64,000 bases of DNA from an uncultured Lachnospiraceae bacterium (GCA_910578885.1 CAJTSH010000016.1:1-64000); one strand, 5' to 3'; counted from the first letter of the stretch, positions 22,752 through 32,685 are shown. Translations and numbers: made by a program. The notes: a model not told the origin generated them from the letters alone.

Positions 22752-24230
22752 ATGATAGCGAAAGTTTGCAAGGAATTACAGGAAAAAAGAGATGTCAGAG
22801 GGAATCTGATAATACTAAAGGAACAGTTAAAAGAAGTTGATGGTAAAGAAGAAGTGCTGCAATGGGAGAGGCAAACCCAATCCCTGCAGTCTTTTTTAAG
22901 TGCAGAAGATGCTAAAATTCGGAAAAATGCTGCATTGGCGTTAGGATTGATTGGCGACGAGGATTCAGTTGACGCAATTTTTGAAGCGTACGAGAAAGAG
23001 GACAGGCTCTTCGTCAAAAGTTCCTATCTGACGGCAATGCTTTCTTTGGATTGCAGAAAATATTCCGGACGGCTGCATGAACACTACCGGCGTTTGTGTG
23101 CTCTGGTCTGCAGTGAAGAAGAAAAGAAGCACATCAGGGACGAGCAGAAGGCAATGGAGGAACTGCTGTTTAGATTGGATGGTGGGAAGCGTCATAAATT
23201 TAGCGGTTACGATCAGGAATCGGAAGTGATATTGACTACGAACCCGGCTTACCGGGAAATAACGGCAAGACAGATAAAAAGCGCCAGACCGGTTTTGATT
23301 CCGGCGGGGGTGAAGGTGAAGACGCCGGACGTCCGGGAACTGCTGGCAATACGCACCTTCCGGGAAATGCTGTTTTTGACAAATGCAAATAAGCATGTTG
23401 AGGATACGCCGGAGCAGATAGCAAAAGAGCTGCTGGAGAGCGGTCTGCTGGAATGGATTGCCGCCAGACATGAAGGGGAGCCGCCTTTTTATTTCCGGAT
23501 AGAGAGAAAGAAGCGCATGGGAGAGGATACGAGCGATTTTATCCACCGTCTTGCCCGTTGCATAGAAGAGATGTCAGGAAGAAAGCTGCTCAATTCTACA
23601 GAACATTATGAAGTGGAGATACGTTTGAATCAGAACAAGGATGGTACGACCTTCCCTTGCGTGAAATTATATACGATACCGATGCGGCGTTTTTCATACC
23701 GGAGAAGAGCGGTTTCGACGTCCATGCATCCGTCTGTTGCTGCGCTTCTTATGCAGTTGGCGAAGCCTTGTTTACGGGAAGGGGCGCAGGTGTTAGACCC
23801 TTTCTGCGGAGTGGGCACGATGCTGGTGGAACGGGATTTACTGGTTCCTGCCGGCGATATGTATGGAACGGACATCTTTGGAGAGGCGATTACAGGAGCA
23901 AGGGAAAATGCCAAGGCGGCAGGAATGAATATCAATTATATCCATCGCGATGCATTTGATTTTACCCATAAATATTTGTTTGATGAAATTGTAACTGATA
24001 TGCCTGATAGGGGAAAGAAGACCAGAGAAGAACAGGATAGATTTTACGGGCAATTTTTTGAAAAAGCGGCAGAATTATTGAAGGCTGGGGGGGTAATGGT
24101 GATGTATTCGGATGAAAATGGTTTTGTGAAAAAGCATTTGAGGCTGAGAAGTGATTTTTATTTGAGGAAAGAATACTGTATCCGTGAGAAGGAAGGATAT
24201 TATTTATTCATTATTGGTTTTAAGGGGTAG
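22752..24230 (+). CDS. HEAT-repeat / SAM-dependent methyltransferase fusion
   Basis: The 492-aa protein has an N-terminal helical region with a HEAT-like repeat (IRKNAALALGLIGDEDSVDAIFEA, about residues 58-80). The C-terminal half resembles THUMP-associated Trm11/Trm14-like RNA methyltransferases: SAM motif DPFCGVGTMLVERDLL (about 345-360), then GTDIFGEAITGARENAKAAG and VTDMPDRG at the catalytic motif IV position, where DPPYG is more usual. I infer an RNA or DNA base methyltransferase with atypical motif IV. It is seven bases from the next gene and probably co-transcribed with it. Confidence 0.75.
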   Translation: MIAKVCKELQEKRDVRGNLIILKEQLKEVDGKEEVLQWERQTQSLQSFLSAEDAKIRKNAALALGLIGDEDSVDAIFEAYEKEDRLFVKSSYLTAMLSLDCRKYSGRLHEHYRRLCALVCSEEEKKHIRDEQKAMEELLFRLDGGKRHKFSGYDQESEVILTTNPAYREITARQIKSARPVLIPAGVKVKTPDVRELLAIRTFREMLFLTNANKHVEDTPEQIAKELLESGLLEWIAARHEGEPPFYFRIERKKRMGEDTSDFIHRLARCIEEMSGRKLLNSTEHYEVEIRLNQNKDGTTFPCVKLYTIPMRRFSYRRRAVSTSMHPSVAALLMQLAKPCLREGAQVLDPFCGVGTMLVERDLLVPAGDMYGTDIFGEAITGARENAKAAGMNINYIHRDAFDFTHKYLFDEIVTDMPDRGKKTREEQDRFYGQFFEKAAELLKAGGVMVMYSDENGFVKKHLRLRSDFYLRKEYCIREKEGYYLFIIGFKG

Positions 24231-24236
24231 CAGCAT

Positions 24237-26900
24237 ATGGCGAATACAGAAGAAAAACAAAAGAAGGATACTCTGGATTATTCGGAGGAATTACTGGACG
24301 GAAGATTATTGCAGAATCTGCAGGATTATTTTTGTGCAGCGACCAATCTTTATTGTGTGTGTCTGAGCCATTCGCAGGGAGTTGTGACAAAGGCATACGG
24401 AAGCCGGGAGGAACTGAATTATATTCATGGCAAGATTGGAATGGCGCGTCATGTGGTATTGTTGAACCGTCTGTTATCAGCAGAGCTGGAGGATGTGGTA
24501 GAGGAAGCGATTGACGAGCCTTATCTGAAAATGTGCGGTATCGGTATAAAGGTGGGCGGTAAGATTGCGGCAATCTGGATTGTTATCGGTGTTCTGAAAG
24601 AGGACGGTATCTATGGAGAGGATGTTCCGGCCTGTGTTAGGACAACGAATACACAGCAATATTATCAGTCTATCAAGTTTCTGGAGATGCAGACGAAGCA
24701 GTATTTTGCCGTCAAGCTGGATGAATTCCTGGCACAGGAGGCTTTCTTAAAGAGCCGTGAATCTCAGAAGAAGATGCAGGATGAGCTGAGGCGGAATGAA
24801 GTCATCACTGCGGTCGTCCAGAAGCTGGAGAGCGAGAATGAATTTGCAGGAATTGTAACGGATATCTTAAAGGATGTGTGCAATTATCTGGATATTGGAA
24901 GCGGTACGCTGGTGCGAATCAGCAAGGATGAAGCGACGCTGGATATGATCAGTGAGCACGTTAGCTTAGAAAAGGATTCTGAGATTGAAAAAATGCAGAA
25001 GATTCCGATGGAGCAGGTTCCTTATCTGACAGGTAAACCTTATATGATTTCTTCGGATACTTTGCTTACAAAAGAGTTTGAGGATTTTTTTGCCGAGCAT
25101 GGGTATCGCGCCATGCTCAGCCTGCCGATCGAGGTAAACGGAACGTCGGCGATGTATCTGGTCTTTTCGGAAAAGAACAAGGAGCGTATCTGGAAGACAG
25201 AGGATATCCGTTTCTTAAATGAGGTAAAGCAGATTGTCCAGAGCATTCTGGCGAAAAAGATTGCACAGAATTCATTGACAAGTTCTTATGCGTCATTGGA
25301 GGCAATTCTGGAAAATATAGACTGCGGTATCTGCGTACGCGATCCGTCGGATGGTAAAATTTTGTATACAAACCAAAGGTTTCAGGCGCTGTTTCCGGAT
25401 ATGCCGTTGGAGAGGGCGGTAGAGACAATTTTCCGGACGAAGGATATGAGGGGCGGAAACGGAAGGTTTTTGGAATATCATTCGGAGGAAGAAAACCGTT
25501 GGTTTGATATTTACCATACCAAGATACATTGGGTGGACGAACGGGCCGTTACGCTTTCTACAATCTATGATGTGACGGAGAAGAAGCTGTATCAGCAGAA
25601 AATCGAGAAACAGGCGAATAATGACTTTTTGACAGGACTTTATAACCGGATGCGATGTGAGCACGATCTGGCGTATTATATCACGCAGGCTAAGGAGTGC
25701 GGCGGGCAAGGCGCTTTGTTATACATGGATTTGGATGATTTCAAGCATATCAATGATGGGCTTGGGCATCAGTATGGGGACGTCCTGCTAAAATCCATTT
25801 CCCATAGCCTGCAGCGGATTGATGGAGTAGAGAATACCTGTTACCGCATGGGCGGGGATGAATTTATCATTATAGTTGCACATGAGCAGTTCCATAAACT
25901 GAACCAGATTTTGGAGAAAATCAGAGCTGCTTTTTCAAAGCCGTGGTTCTTAAAGGGCGCGGATTATTACTGCACGATGAGTCTGGGGGTAGTAACTTTT
26001 CCCGATGACGGGGATACTGTGCAGGATTTGATAAAGAAGGCGGACATTGCGCTCTATGAAGCGAAGAAGAGCGGAAAGAACAGGATTGAGTTCTATGATG
26101 ACAATGTGGAGACGACAACTTCATTCAAGCGTCTGGATTTAGAGAAAAATATGCGGTATGCGACTTTAAATGCCTGCGATGAATTTGAGGTATATTATCA
26201 GCCGGTGATTGATATTTCTAAGGACGGCGATCCATGCGCCGGTGCGGAAGCGTTGGTGCGCTGGAATTCGGAAACCTTGGGATTCATTTCACCGTCGGAA
26301 TTCATTCCTCTGGCGGAGTATTTGGGGCTGATTAATCCCATTGGTGAATTCGTGCTCCGTGAGGCATGCAAACGCTTGAAATATTGGAATGATATGGGAC
26401 ATCCCGATTATCGGGTCAATGTTAATCTGTCGGTGGTTCAGCTTTTGCAGAATGATATGGTAGACCGGATTCGCAATATCATACTGGAGACGGGAGTGAA
26501 TTCCCGGAATCTGACGCTGGAGGTGACGGAGAGCCTTGCCATCAATGATATAGGCAGAATGAAGAAGATTCTCGGTGAAATCAAGCAGTTGGGAGTCTTA
26601 GTGGCACTTGATGATTTTGGAACCGGTTATTCGTCTTTGAACCATATTAGGGAGCTGCCGATTGACATTATCAAGATCGACCGCTGCTTCATTATAGATA
26701 TCGGGAAGGATGATTATTCGGAGGTCTTTGTCAAGATGGTATCTGAGCTTGCGGAAACCATCGGCGTACACATGTGCGTGGAAGGCGTGGAGGAGAACGA
26801 TCAGTTACAGAAGCTGCGGGACATGAAGGTGCAGTATATACAGGGATTTTATTTCGGACAGCCGATGCGGGTGGAAGAATTTGAAAAAAGATATATATAA
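24237..26900 (+). CDS. GAF-PAS-GGDEF-EAL c-di-GMP turnover protein
   Basis: The 887-aa cytoplasmic protein starts with a possible PocR-type ligand-binding domain (about 15-160), then a GAF domain (about 185-340), a PAS domain (about 350-450), an intact GGDEF domain (RMGGDEFIII, about 455-620) and an intact EAL domain (AEALVRW, DDFGTGYSSL, VEGVEENDQL, about 640-885). It can in principle both make and degrade c-di-GMP under control of small-molecule or redox input. No membrane segment is seen. It overlaps nothing and follows the methyltransferase by six bases. A strong terminator follows. Confidence 0.88.
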   Translation: MANTEEKQKKDTLDYSEELLDGRLLQNLQDYFCAATNLYCVCLSHSQGVVTKAYGSREELNYIHGKIGMARHVVLLNRLLSAELEDVVEEAIDEPYLKMCGIGIKVGGKIAAIWIVIGVLKEDGIYGEDVPACVRTTNTQQYYQSIKFLEMQTKQYFAVKLDEFLAQEAFLKSRESQKKMQDELRRNEVITAVVQKLESENEFAGIVTDILKDVCNYLDIGSGTLVRISKDEATLDMISEHVSLEKDSEIEKMQKIPMEQVPYLTGKPYMISSDTLLTKEFEDFFAEHGYRAMLSLPIEVNGTSAMYLVFSEKNKERIWKTEDIRFLNEVKQIVQSILAKKIAQNSLTSSYASLEAILENIDCGICVRDPSDGKILYTNQRFQALFPDMPLERAVETIFRTKDMRGGNGRFLEYHSEEENRWFDIYHTKIHWVDERAVTLSTIYDVTEKKLYQQKIEKQANNDFLTGLYNRMRCEHDLAYYITQAKECGGQGALLYMDLDDFKHINDGLGHQYGDVLLKSISHSLQRIDGVENTCYRMGGDEFIIIVAHEQFHKLNQILEKIRAAFSKPWFLKGADYYCTMSLGVVTFPDDGDTVQDLIKKADIALYEAKKSGKNRIEFYDDNVETTTSFKRLDLEKNMRYATLNACDEFEVYYQPVIDISKDGDPCAGAEALVRWNSETLGFISPSEFIPLAEYLGLINPIGEFVLREACKRLKYWNDMGHPDYRVNVNLSVVQLLQNDMVDRIRNIILETGVNSRNLTLEVTESLAINDIGRMKKILGEIKQLGVLVALDDFGTGYSSLNHIRELPIDIIKIDRCFIIDIGKDDYSEVFVKMVSELAETIGVHMCVEGVEENDQLQKLRDMKVQYIQGFYFGQPMRVEEFEKRYI

Positions 26901-26910
26901 AAGAAAGCGG

Positions 26911-26939
26911 AGCCGGACAAAAAACGTCCGGCTTCTTTT
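26911..26939. terminator. bidirectional terminator between GGDEF-EAL gene and xth
   Basis: AGCCGGAC and GTCCGGCT form an 8-bp stem followed by TCTTTTG on the plus strand. The opposite strand also has flanking T-rich sequence, so it can serve the convergent exonuclease gene. Confidence 0.85.
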
Positions 26940-26954
26940 GATGAAAGTAATTTA

Positions 26955-27710
26955 CTATAATTCAATATCCAATTCGACCGGACAGTGGTCAGAGCCTAAG
27001 ATGTCCGTATGAATCTTCGCATCCTTTAATGCATCGGCAAGGGAAGCGGAGGCGAGGAAATAGTCGATACGCCATCCTGCATTTTTCTCTCTCGCATGGA
27101 ACCGATAAGACCACCAAGAGTAGATTCCGGTAAGTTCTGGGTAGAAATACCGGAATGTATCAATAAAACCGGCTTCTATCAGGGCAGAGAATTTTTGGCG
27201 CTCTTCATCGGTAAAACCGGCGTTTTTCCGGTTGGTCTTGGGATTCTTCAAGTCGATTTCCTGATGCGCCACGTTTAAATCGCCGCAGATAATAACCGGT
27301 TTCTTGTCGTTTAATTGTAATAAATAAGCACGGAAATCCTCTTCCCACTGCATCCGGTAGTCAAGCCGCAGCAGTTCATTCTGGGAGTTCGGCGTATAGC
27401 AGGTGACAAGATAGTAGGCGGGGTATTCCAAAGTGATGATCCGCCCTTCCATGTCATGCTCTGCAATACCCATGCCATAGCTGACCAAGAGAGGCTCTTC
27501 CCTGACAAAAATGGCAGTACCGGAATATCCCTTTTTCTCGGCGTAGTTCCAGAATTGGTGATAGCCGGGCAGTTCTAAATCAATCTGCCCCTCCTGCAGC
27601 TTTGTCTCTTGCAGACAGAAAGCGTCTGCATTCATTGTCTCAAAAAATTCTAAAAAGCCTTTTTTCATACAGGCGCGTAGTCCATTAACGTTCCATGAGA
27701 TGAATTTCAT
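26955..27710 (-). CDS. xth: exodeoxyribonuclease III
   Basis: The 251-aa enzyme of the exonuclease III/AP endonuclease family acts in base excision repair. Motifs: ISWNVNGLRA, FCLQETKLQ, YTPNSQ, ICGDLNVAHQEIDLKNP and GSDHCPVELDI, which contain the metal-binding and catalytic Asp, Asn and His. The ATG at 27710 has GGAGG nine bases upstream; the open frame extends upstream but without support. Confidence 0.95.
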   Translation of the reverse strand: MKFISWNVNGLRACMKKGFLEFFETMNADAFCLQETKLQEGQIDLELPGYHQFWNYAEKKGYSGTAIFVREEPLLVSYGMGIAEHDMEGRIITLEYPAYYLVTCYTPNSQNELLRLDYRMQWEEDFRAYLLQLNDKKPVIICGDLNVAHQEIDLKNPKTNRKNAGFTDEERQKFSALIEAGFIDTFRYFYPELTGIYSWWSYRFHAREKNAGWRIDYFLASASLADALKDAKIHTDILGSDHCPVELDIEL

Positions 27711-27754
27711 TGGTGGTAACCTCCGGTTTTTATGTGTTTCGTTTGAGAAGAATA

Positions 27755-28132
27755 TCATTTTTTGAAATCATATAAATTTTCTTTTTCTGCATTCCGATAT
27801 TCGTGCTTTTCATAGTATCCGATTAGTGTACCGGACTCGTCACGAAGCGCAACCATGTAGACGTCCTTCTGTTCCTTTTCATTGTGAAATGTATAGATCC
27901 GATTATGTTCCACGCTTTCATGAAACCATGAAATCACTTTTTTGATCTGCTCACAGGATTGGGTATTATGGCAGTTTAAAAGATTTTTCCCAATAAGCCC
28001 TGCTCCTCCGCTGTTTGCATACCTCGCTTTTGCCGCAGGGTTCATATAGATGATTTCATGCTCTAGATTGCAGATAACAACTGCACTCTTGTCCTGTTCA
28101 ATAATGCTTCGAAAATAGTTTGATAAATCCAT
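27755..28132 (-). CDS. single PAS-domain protein
   Basis: The 125-aa protein (MDLSNYFRSIIEQDKSAVVICN) is a lone PAS domain with the I-Y-M-N-P-A-A motif (IIYMNPAAKARY). There is no output domain, so it may be a sensor that acts on a partner. AGGAGG lies seven bases before the chosen ATG. It precedes xth by 44 bases and is probably co-transcribed. CHNTQSC (residues about 53-59) contains two Cys that could bind a metal or sense redox; this is inference. Confidence 0.75.
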   Translation of the reverse strand: MDLSNYFRSIIEQDKSAVVICNLEHEIIYMNPAAKARYANSGGAGLIGKNLLNCHNTQSCEQIKKVISWFHESVEHNRIYTFHNEKEQKDVYMVALRDESGTLIGYYEKHEYRNAEKENLYDFKK

Positions 28133-28342
28133 GTGATGTCCTCCTAACCTTTCTTTGATTTTACACATTGTTTTCAGAGTGCGCAAGTGTTATTGAAGAA
28201 AAAATGCGGAAATCAATTCTCGGTTATTATTGCTTTTTCCGGAACAGAAAGAAAAGTGTTTCATGTTGAAAACAATGAAACAAAGGGAATAAAATGTGGT
28301 ATAATATTACTATATGCAAAAACGGAAAAGGGGGACGAAGCT

Positions 28343-29857
28343 ATGCTGGAAAAAATTGATCTAAACAAGAAAATGGGTAAAAAGGAATACAAAGAGCAGA
28401 TGGAGATTTTACAGCCCAAGCTGGCATATTTGCAGCGCGCCTGTAAAGAATGTAGGATTCCGGTCATTATTGTGTATGAGGGGCTTGGAGCGGCAGGCAA
28501 GGGAACATTGATCAATCAGGTGATTGCGCCGCTTGATCCGAGGGGATTTTCGGTTCATTCCACAGCCGTTGAGACAAGAGAAGAAAAGATGCATCCGTTC
28601 CTGTGGCGTTTCTGGACAAAGACGCCGGAGAAGGGCAGGATTGCTATTTTTGACAGAGGCTGGTACAGGAGAGTTCTGACGGACCGGTTTGACGGACTGA
28701 CAGCAGAGAGTGAGTTAGACAGCGCCTATGGAGAAATCTGTTCCTTTGAAAAGCAGTTAACGGATGACAGAATGGTCATAATTAAGCTGTTTACCTATAT
28801 TTCGAAGAAAGAGCAGCGGAAACGGTTTGAAAAGCTCCTTGCATCCAAGAAGACACAGTGGCGTGTGACGAAGGATGATTTGAAACGGAATAAGCATTAC
28901 GAGGAATATCTTGAAATGAACGAGGAGATGTTGGAGAAGACCGACAGTGATTATGCTCCGTGGAATATTATAGAGGGAACTGACCGGGAATATGCCGCAG
29001 TAAAGATGATGCAGATTGTGGTAAATGCATTGGAAGAGGCAGTTGCAGAGAATAAGAGGAAAAAGACTTCGGATGCTGCGTGTAATGAACAGGATATGCA
29101 GGAGGAAGACGCCGTATCGGATAATTTGCGGACCTCTGTTCTGGCAGGAATCAACCCGGCAAAAGAAATGTCAAAAGAGGAGTATAAAGAGAAGCTGGAA
29201 AAATTACAGACCAGACTTTCCGAGCTTCACAATCAGCTTTACCGTTACCGTATACCGGTGGTGCTTGCGTTTGAGGGCTGGGACGCCGGAGGAAAGGGCG
29301 GAGCGATCAAGCGGCTGACGAGAGCGCTTGACCCAAGGGGATATGCGGTAAATCCGGTTGCTTCGCCAAATGATATCGAGAAGGTACATCATTACTTATG
29401 GCGTTTTTGGACGAAAATGCCCAAGGCAGGTCATGTTGCAATCTTTGACCGCTCTTGGTACGGACGTGTCATGGTAGAGCGGATTGAGGGATTTTGCAAG
29501 GAAGAAGAGTGGAAACGCGCTTATCGTGAGATGAATGAGATGGAAGCGGAGTTAGCCCATGCAGGCAATATCGTGATTAAATTCTGGCTTCATATTGATA
29601 AGGATGAGCAGGAGCGGAGATTTAAAGAGCGGCAGGAGAATCCGGCTAAGCAGTGGAAAATAACGGACGAAGACTGGCGGAACCGGGCAAAATGGGACGA
29701 ATACGAAAAGGCGGTAGATGAAATGCTGGTTCGTACGTCTACGCTGTATGCGCCCTGGGTCGTGGTAGAGGGCAATAATAAGTATTATGCCAGAATCAAA
29801 GTGCTGGAGACAGTGGTTTCGGCCATCGAAGAACGGATTAAGCAGATAAAGGAATAA
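28343..29857 (+). CDS. pap: polyphosphate:AMP phosphotransferase (tandem PPK2 domains)
   Basis: The 504-aa protein holds two PPK2 domains. Domain 1 has Walker A GLGAAGKGTL and lid/Walker B FDRGWYRRV. Domain 2 has GWDAGGKGGAIK and FDRSWYGRV. The two-domain layout is that of class II PPK2, which transfers phosphate from polyphosphate to AMP to make ADP. A linker rich in Glu/Asp joins them (about residues 225-262). ATG 28343 follows AAAGGGGG; the open frame extends to 28187 without support. truA follows after three bases, so the genes may be co-transcribed. Confidence 0.88.
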   Translation: MLEKIDLNKKMGKKEYKEQMEILQPKLAYLQRACKECRIPVIIVYEGLGAAGKGTLINQVIAPLDPRGFSVHSTAVETREEKMHPFLWRFWTKTPEKGRIAIFDRGWYRRVLTDRFDGLTAESELDSAYGEICSFEKQLTDDRMVIIKLFTYISKKEQRKRFEKLLASKKTQWRVTKDDLKRNKHYEEYLEMNEEMLEKTDSDYAPWNIIEGTDREYAAVKMMQIVVNALEEAVAENKRKKTSDAACNEQDMQEEDAVSDNLRTSVLAGINPAKEMSKEEYKEKLEKLQTRLSELHNQLYRYRIPVVLAFEGWDAGGKGGAIKRLTRALDPRGYAVNPVASPNDIEKVHHYLWRFWTKMPKAGHVAIFDRSWYGRVMVERIEGFCKEEEWKRAYREMNEMEAELAHAGNIVIKFWLHIDKDEQERRFKERQENPAKQWKITDEDWRNRAKWDEYEKAVDEMLVRTSTLYAPWVVVEGNNKYYARIKVLETVVSAIEERIKQIKE

Positions 29858-29860
29858 GTG

Positions 29861-30652
29861 ATGACGAATTATAAAATGGTGCTGTCGTATGACGGCAGCC
29901 GTTACCGGGGCTGGCAGGTACAGGGAAATACGGATATGACCATACAGGGCAAGCTGCAGACTGTGCTTTCCCGTATGACCGGCGAGGAGATAGAGGTACA
30001 TGGTTCCGGGAGGACGGATGCAGGCGTACACGCTGTGGGTCAGGTAGCGAATTTCAAAGCAAAAGCGAGATTGGAAGTGAGAGAAATCCGGGATTATCTG
30101 AACGAATATCTTCCTGAGGATATCGCTGTACAGTCGGTGGAAATCGCTTCCGGGCAATTTCACAGCAGATTGAATGCTTACGAAAAGACCTACCGTTACC
30201 GCATTTGGACAGACACGGTTCCGGCGGTGTTTGAAAGAAAATACGTAACGGAGCTGGCGGAACCGCTGCGCATAGATGATATGAAAGAGGCAGCAGAATA
30301 TCTGATCGGAACTCATGATTTTATCAGCTTTTGCGGAAACCGAAGGTTTAAGAAATCTCCGGTTCGGACAGTTTCTGATATTCGTTTTACGAAAAAGGAA
30401 AGAGAGCTTGTAATAGATGTGACGGGAAATGGGTTCCTTCAGAATATGGTTCGGATTCTGGTGGGGACCTTGGTGGAAGTAGGGCTTGGCAGGAAGCGCC
30501 CAGAGGAAATGCAGCATATTTTAGAGGGGAAGAATCGGGATTTCGCCGGTCCTGCCATGCCGGCGAAGGGTTTATGCCTAATGGAAGTGCGTTATGATGC
30601 CCGTGTGCCAAATGGTTTGCCGACAGGTTCTTATTATCCGGAAGAAGAGTAG
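29861..30652 (+). CDS. truA: tRNA pseudouridine38-40 synthase
   Basis: The 263-aa protein makes pseudouridine at positions 38-40 of tRNA anticodon arms. The catalytic Asp is in GSGRTDAGVHA. Other family motifs are YDGSRYRGWQVQ, FHSRLNAYEKTYRYRI and GNGFLQNMVRILVG. ATG 29861 has AAGGA seven bases upstream; GTG 29858 is less likely. Confidence 0.96.
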   Translation: MTNYKMVLSYDGSRYRGWQVQGNTDMTIQGKLQTVLSRMTGEEIEVHGSGRTDAGVHAVGQVANFKAKARLEVREIRDYLNEYLPEDIAVQSVEIASGQFHSRLNAYEKTYRYRIWTDTVPAVFERKYVTELAEPLRIDDMKEAAEYLIGTHDFISFCGNRRFKKSPVRTVSDIRFTKKERELVIDVTGNGFLQNMVRILVGTLVEVGLGRKRPEEMQHILEGKNRDFAGPAMPAKGLCLMEVRYDARVPNGLPTGSYYPEEE

Positions 30653-30712
30653 TAAATCATTTGGGAAATGAGTATGCTCTTGAGTATAAATATATAGTGA
30701 AGGAATAGATAA

Positions 30713-32473
30713 ATGGAACAGTGGATTGAGACAAGGAAGGGTGGGGATTTTGCCGGTATTGGAAAGCAGTTCCACATTGACCCGGTGGTGGCAAGGGTAA
30801 TCCGCAACCGTGATCTTGTGACAAAGGAGGAGATAGAGGAATATCTCTATGGAGATCTTAGAGCGCTGCATAGTCCGCATGAAATGAAAGATATGGATCA
30901 AGCAGTGGAGCTTATTTTTGCGAAGATTGCAGAGGGAAGAAAAATACGCATTATCGGAGATTACGATATTGACGGCGTCAATGCTACATACATATTGTTC
31001 AAAGCCTTGCAGGGTCTGGGGGCAAAGGTGGATTATGCCATACCGAACCGGATAACGGACGGTTATGGAATCAATATCCATTTGATTGAACAGGCAATGT
31101 CGGAGGACGTGGATATGATTCTGACCTGTGACAATGGGATTGCCGCCTTGGAGGAAATTGCATATGCAAAGCGGCATGGGATGACGGTGATTGTGACAGA
31201 TCACCATGACATCCCCTATGAGGAAAGCGAAGAAGGACGTATTTTTAAAACGAGTCTTGCAGATGCTATCATCAATCCTAAGCAGCCAGACTGCACATAT
31301 CCCTATAAGGAGCTATGCGGCGCAGCAGTCGCATTTTGGCTTGTCCGGGCGCTCTATGAGCGGGGAAACAGACCGGCAGATGAGGCGTTTGAATTTTTGG
31401 AAAATGCGGCGTTTGCCACAGTAGGGGATGTGATGAACCTGACGGGGGAAAACCGGATTCTGGTCAAAGAAGGCTTAAAGGCATTGCAAAATACGAAGAA
31501 TCTTGGGATGCGGGCGTTGATTTTACAGAATGAACTGAAAATGCAGCAGCTGAACACGTATCATATTGGATTTGTACTCGGTCCCTGTATGAATGCAAGC
31601 GGCAGGCTGGATACTGCAGAATATGCCCTAAAGCTGCTTTTGGCAGAAAATGAATCGGAAGCGGCGTCCATTGCAAAGCATTTGATTGAATTGAACAACA
31701 GCAGGAAGGCATTGACGGCAGATCAGTTAAATCTGGCATTTGAAAAAATTGAAACAGAAGGAATGGAAGAGGACAGAGTTCTTGTGGTTTATCTGCCGGA
31801 ATGCCATGAGAGTCTTGCGGGGATTATTGCGGGGCGTATTCGGGAACGCTATTACCGTCCGGTATTTGTATTGACCAAAGGAGAAGAAGGAATCAAAGGC
31901 TCCGGACGTTCTATTGAGGAATATTCCATGTATGAGGAGATGAACCGGGTTTCGGAGCTGTTTACCAAATTTGGCGGGCATCCGATGGCGGCAGGGCTTT
32001 CTTTAAAAGATGGAAAAGCAGAGGAATTCCGAAGACGCATCAACGAGAGCTGCACGCTTACGCCGGAAGATTTGACGGAAAAGGTGCGGATTGATGTGGC
32101 AATGCCGATTGGCTATGTAAGCACAGAGCTGGTGGAGCAGCTTCATATATTGGAACCTTTCGGAAAGGGAAATTCCAAGCCGGTGTTTGCAGACCGGAAT
32201 CTTCATATCCGTTCGGCAAGGGTGTTTGGGAAAAATAGAAATGTGTTGAAACTGGAACTTGCAGGAGCAGGCTGCTACAGCAGAAAAGCGGTCTACTTTG
32301 GCGATGCAGACGGATTTTTAGATTATTTAAAAGAAAAATTTGGAGCGGGGGAAGTGGACGACATGCTGCGGGGAAAGGGAAATTCGATTACGATTTCCAT
32401 TGTCTATGATTTAGCAAGCGATGACTATAACGGAGCGTATGAACCGCAGGTCGTAATCCGCCGTTACCGCTAG
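30713..32473 (+). CDS. recJ: RecJ-like single-stranded DNA exonuclease (DHH/DHHA1)
   Basis: The 586-aa protein has the DHH-family motifs RIIGDYDIDGVNATY, CDNGIAALEE and IVTDHHDIPYEE, then a DHHA1 domain with GSGRSIEEYSMYEEM and KFGGHPMAAGLSL. RecJ degrades ssDNA 5' to 3' in recombination and repair. The length is close to typical bacterial RecJ. Given several DHH paralogues in Clostridia, a second RecJ-like protein is possible. Downstream lie direct repeats, beginning one base after the stop codon. Confidence 0.88.
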   Translation: MEQWIETRKGGDFAGIGKQFHIDPVVARVIRNRDLVTKEEIEEYLYGDLRALHSPHEMKDMDQAVELIFAKIAEGRKIRIIGDYDIDGVNATYILFKALQGLGAKVDYAIPNRITDGYGINIHLIEQAMSEDVDMILTCDNGIAALEEIAYAKRHGMTVIVTDHHDIPYEESEEGRIFKTSLADAIINPKQPDCTYPYKELCGAAVAFWLVRALYERGNRPADEAFEFLENAAFATVGDVMNLTGENRILVKEGLKALQNTKNLGMRALILQNELKMQQLNTYHIGFVLGPCMNASGRLDTAEYALKLLLAENESEAASIAKHLIELNNSRKALTADQLNLAFEKIETEGMEEDRVLVVYLPECHESLAGIIAGRIRERYYRPVFVLTKGEEGIKGSGRSIEEYSMYEEMNRVSELFTKFGGHPMAAGLSLKDGKAEEFRRRINESCTLTPEDLTEKVRIDVAMPIGYVSTELVEQLHILEPFGKGNSKPVFADRNLHIRSARVFGKNRNVLKLELAGAGCYSRKAVYFGDADGFLDYLKEKFGAGEVDDMLRGKGNSITISIVYDLASDDYNGAYEPQVVIRRYR

Positions 32474-32665
32474 GCGGTGCGTGCCGTTACATTATAGGAG
32501 GAAGGCAAATGCGGAGCATTTTTGGAATGCCTTCCGACGACTTGGCAGGTGCCGCAAAGCGGTGCGTGCCGTTACATTATAGGAGGAAGGCAAATGCGAA
32601 GCATTTTTGGAATGCCTTCCGACGACTTGGCAGGTGCCGCAAAGCGGTGCGTGCCGTTACATTAT
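32474..32665 (+). repeat. 85-bp tandem repeat, 2.3 copies
   Basis: Copy 1 is 32474-32558, copy 2 is 32559-32643 and a partial copy 3 runs 32644-32665. Copies 1 and 2 differ at one base (ATGCGGAGC versus ATGCGAAGC). Each contains AGGAGGAAGGCAAATG, a ribosome site with a start codon, and an internal inverted repeat GGAAGGCA/TGCCTTCC around AATGC/GCATT. The block separates recJ from the hydrolase gene; the last partial copy ends close to the hydrolase ribosome site. Confidence 0.95.
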
Positions 32666-32685
32666 TATACTAGGAGGGAAGTGTA

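Noticed and set aside
29552..30517. 321-aa antisense ORF across pap and truA
   Set aside because: It overlaps two well-supported genes on the other strand and shows no domain features.
32474..32665. CRISPR array
   Set aside because: Units are directly adjacent without unique spacers and no cas gene is nearby.
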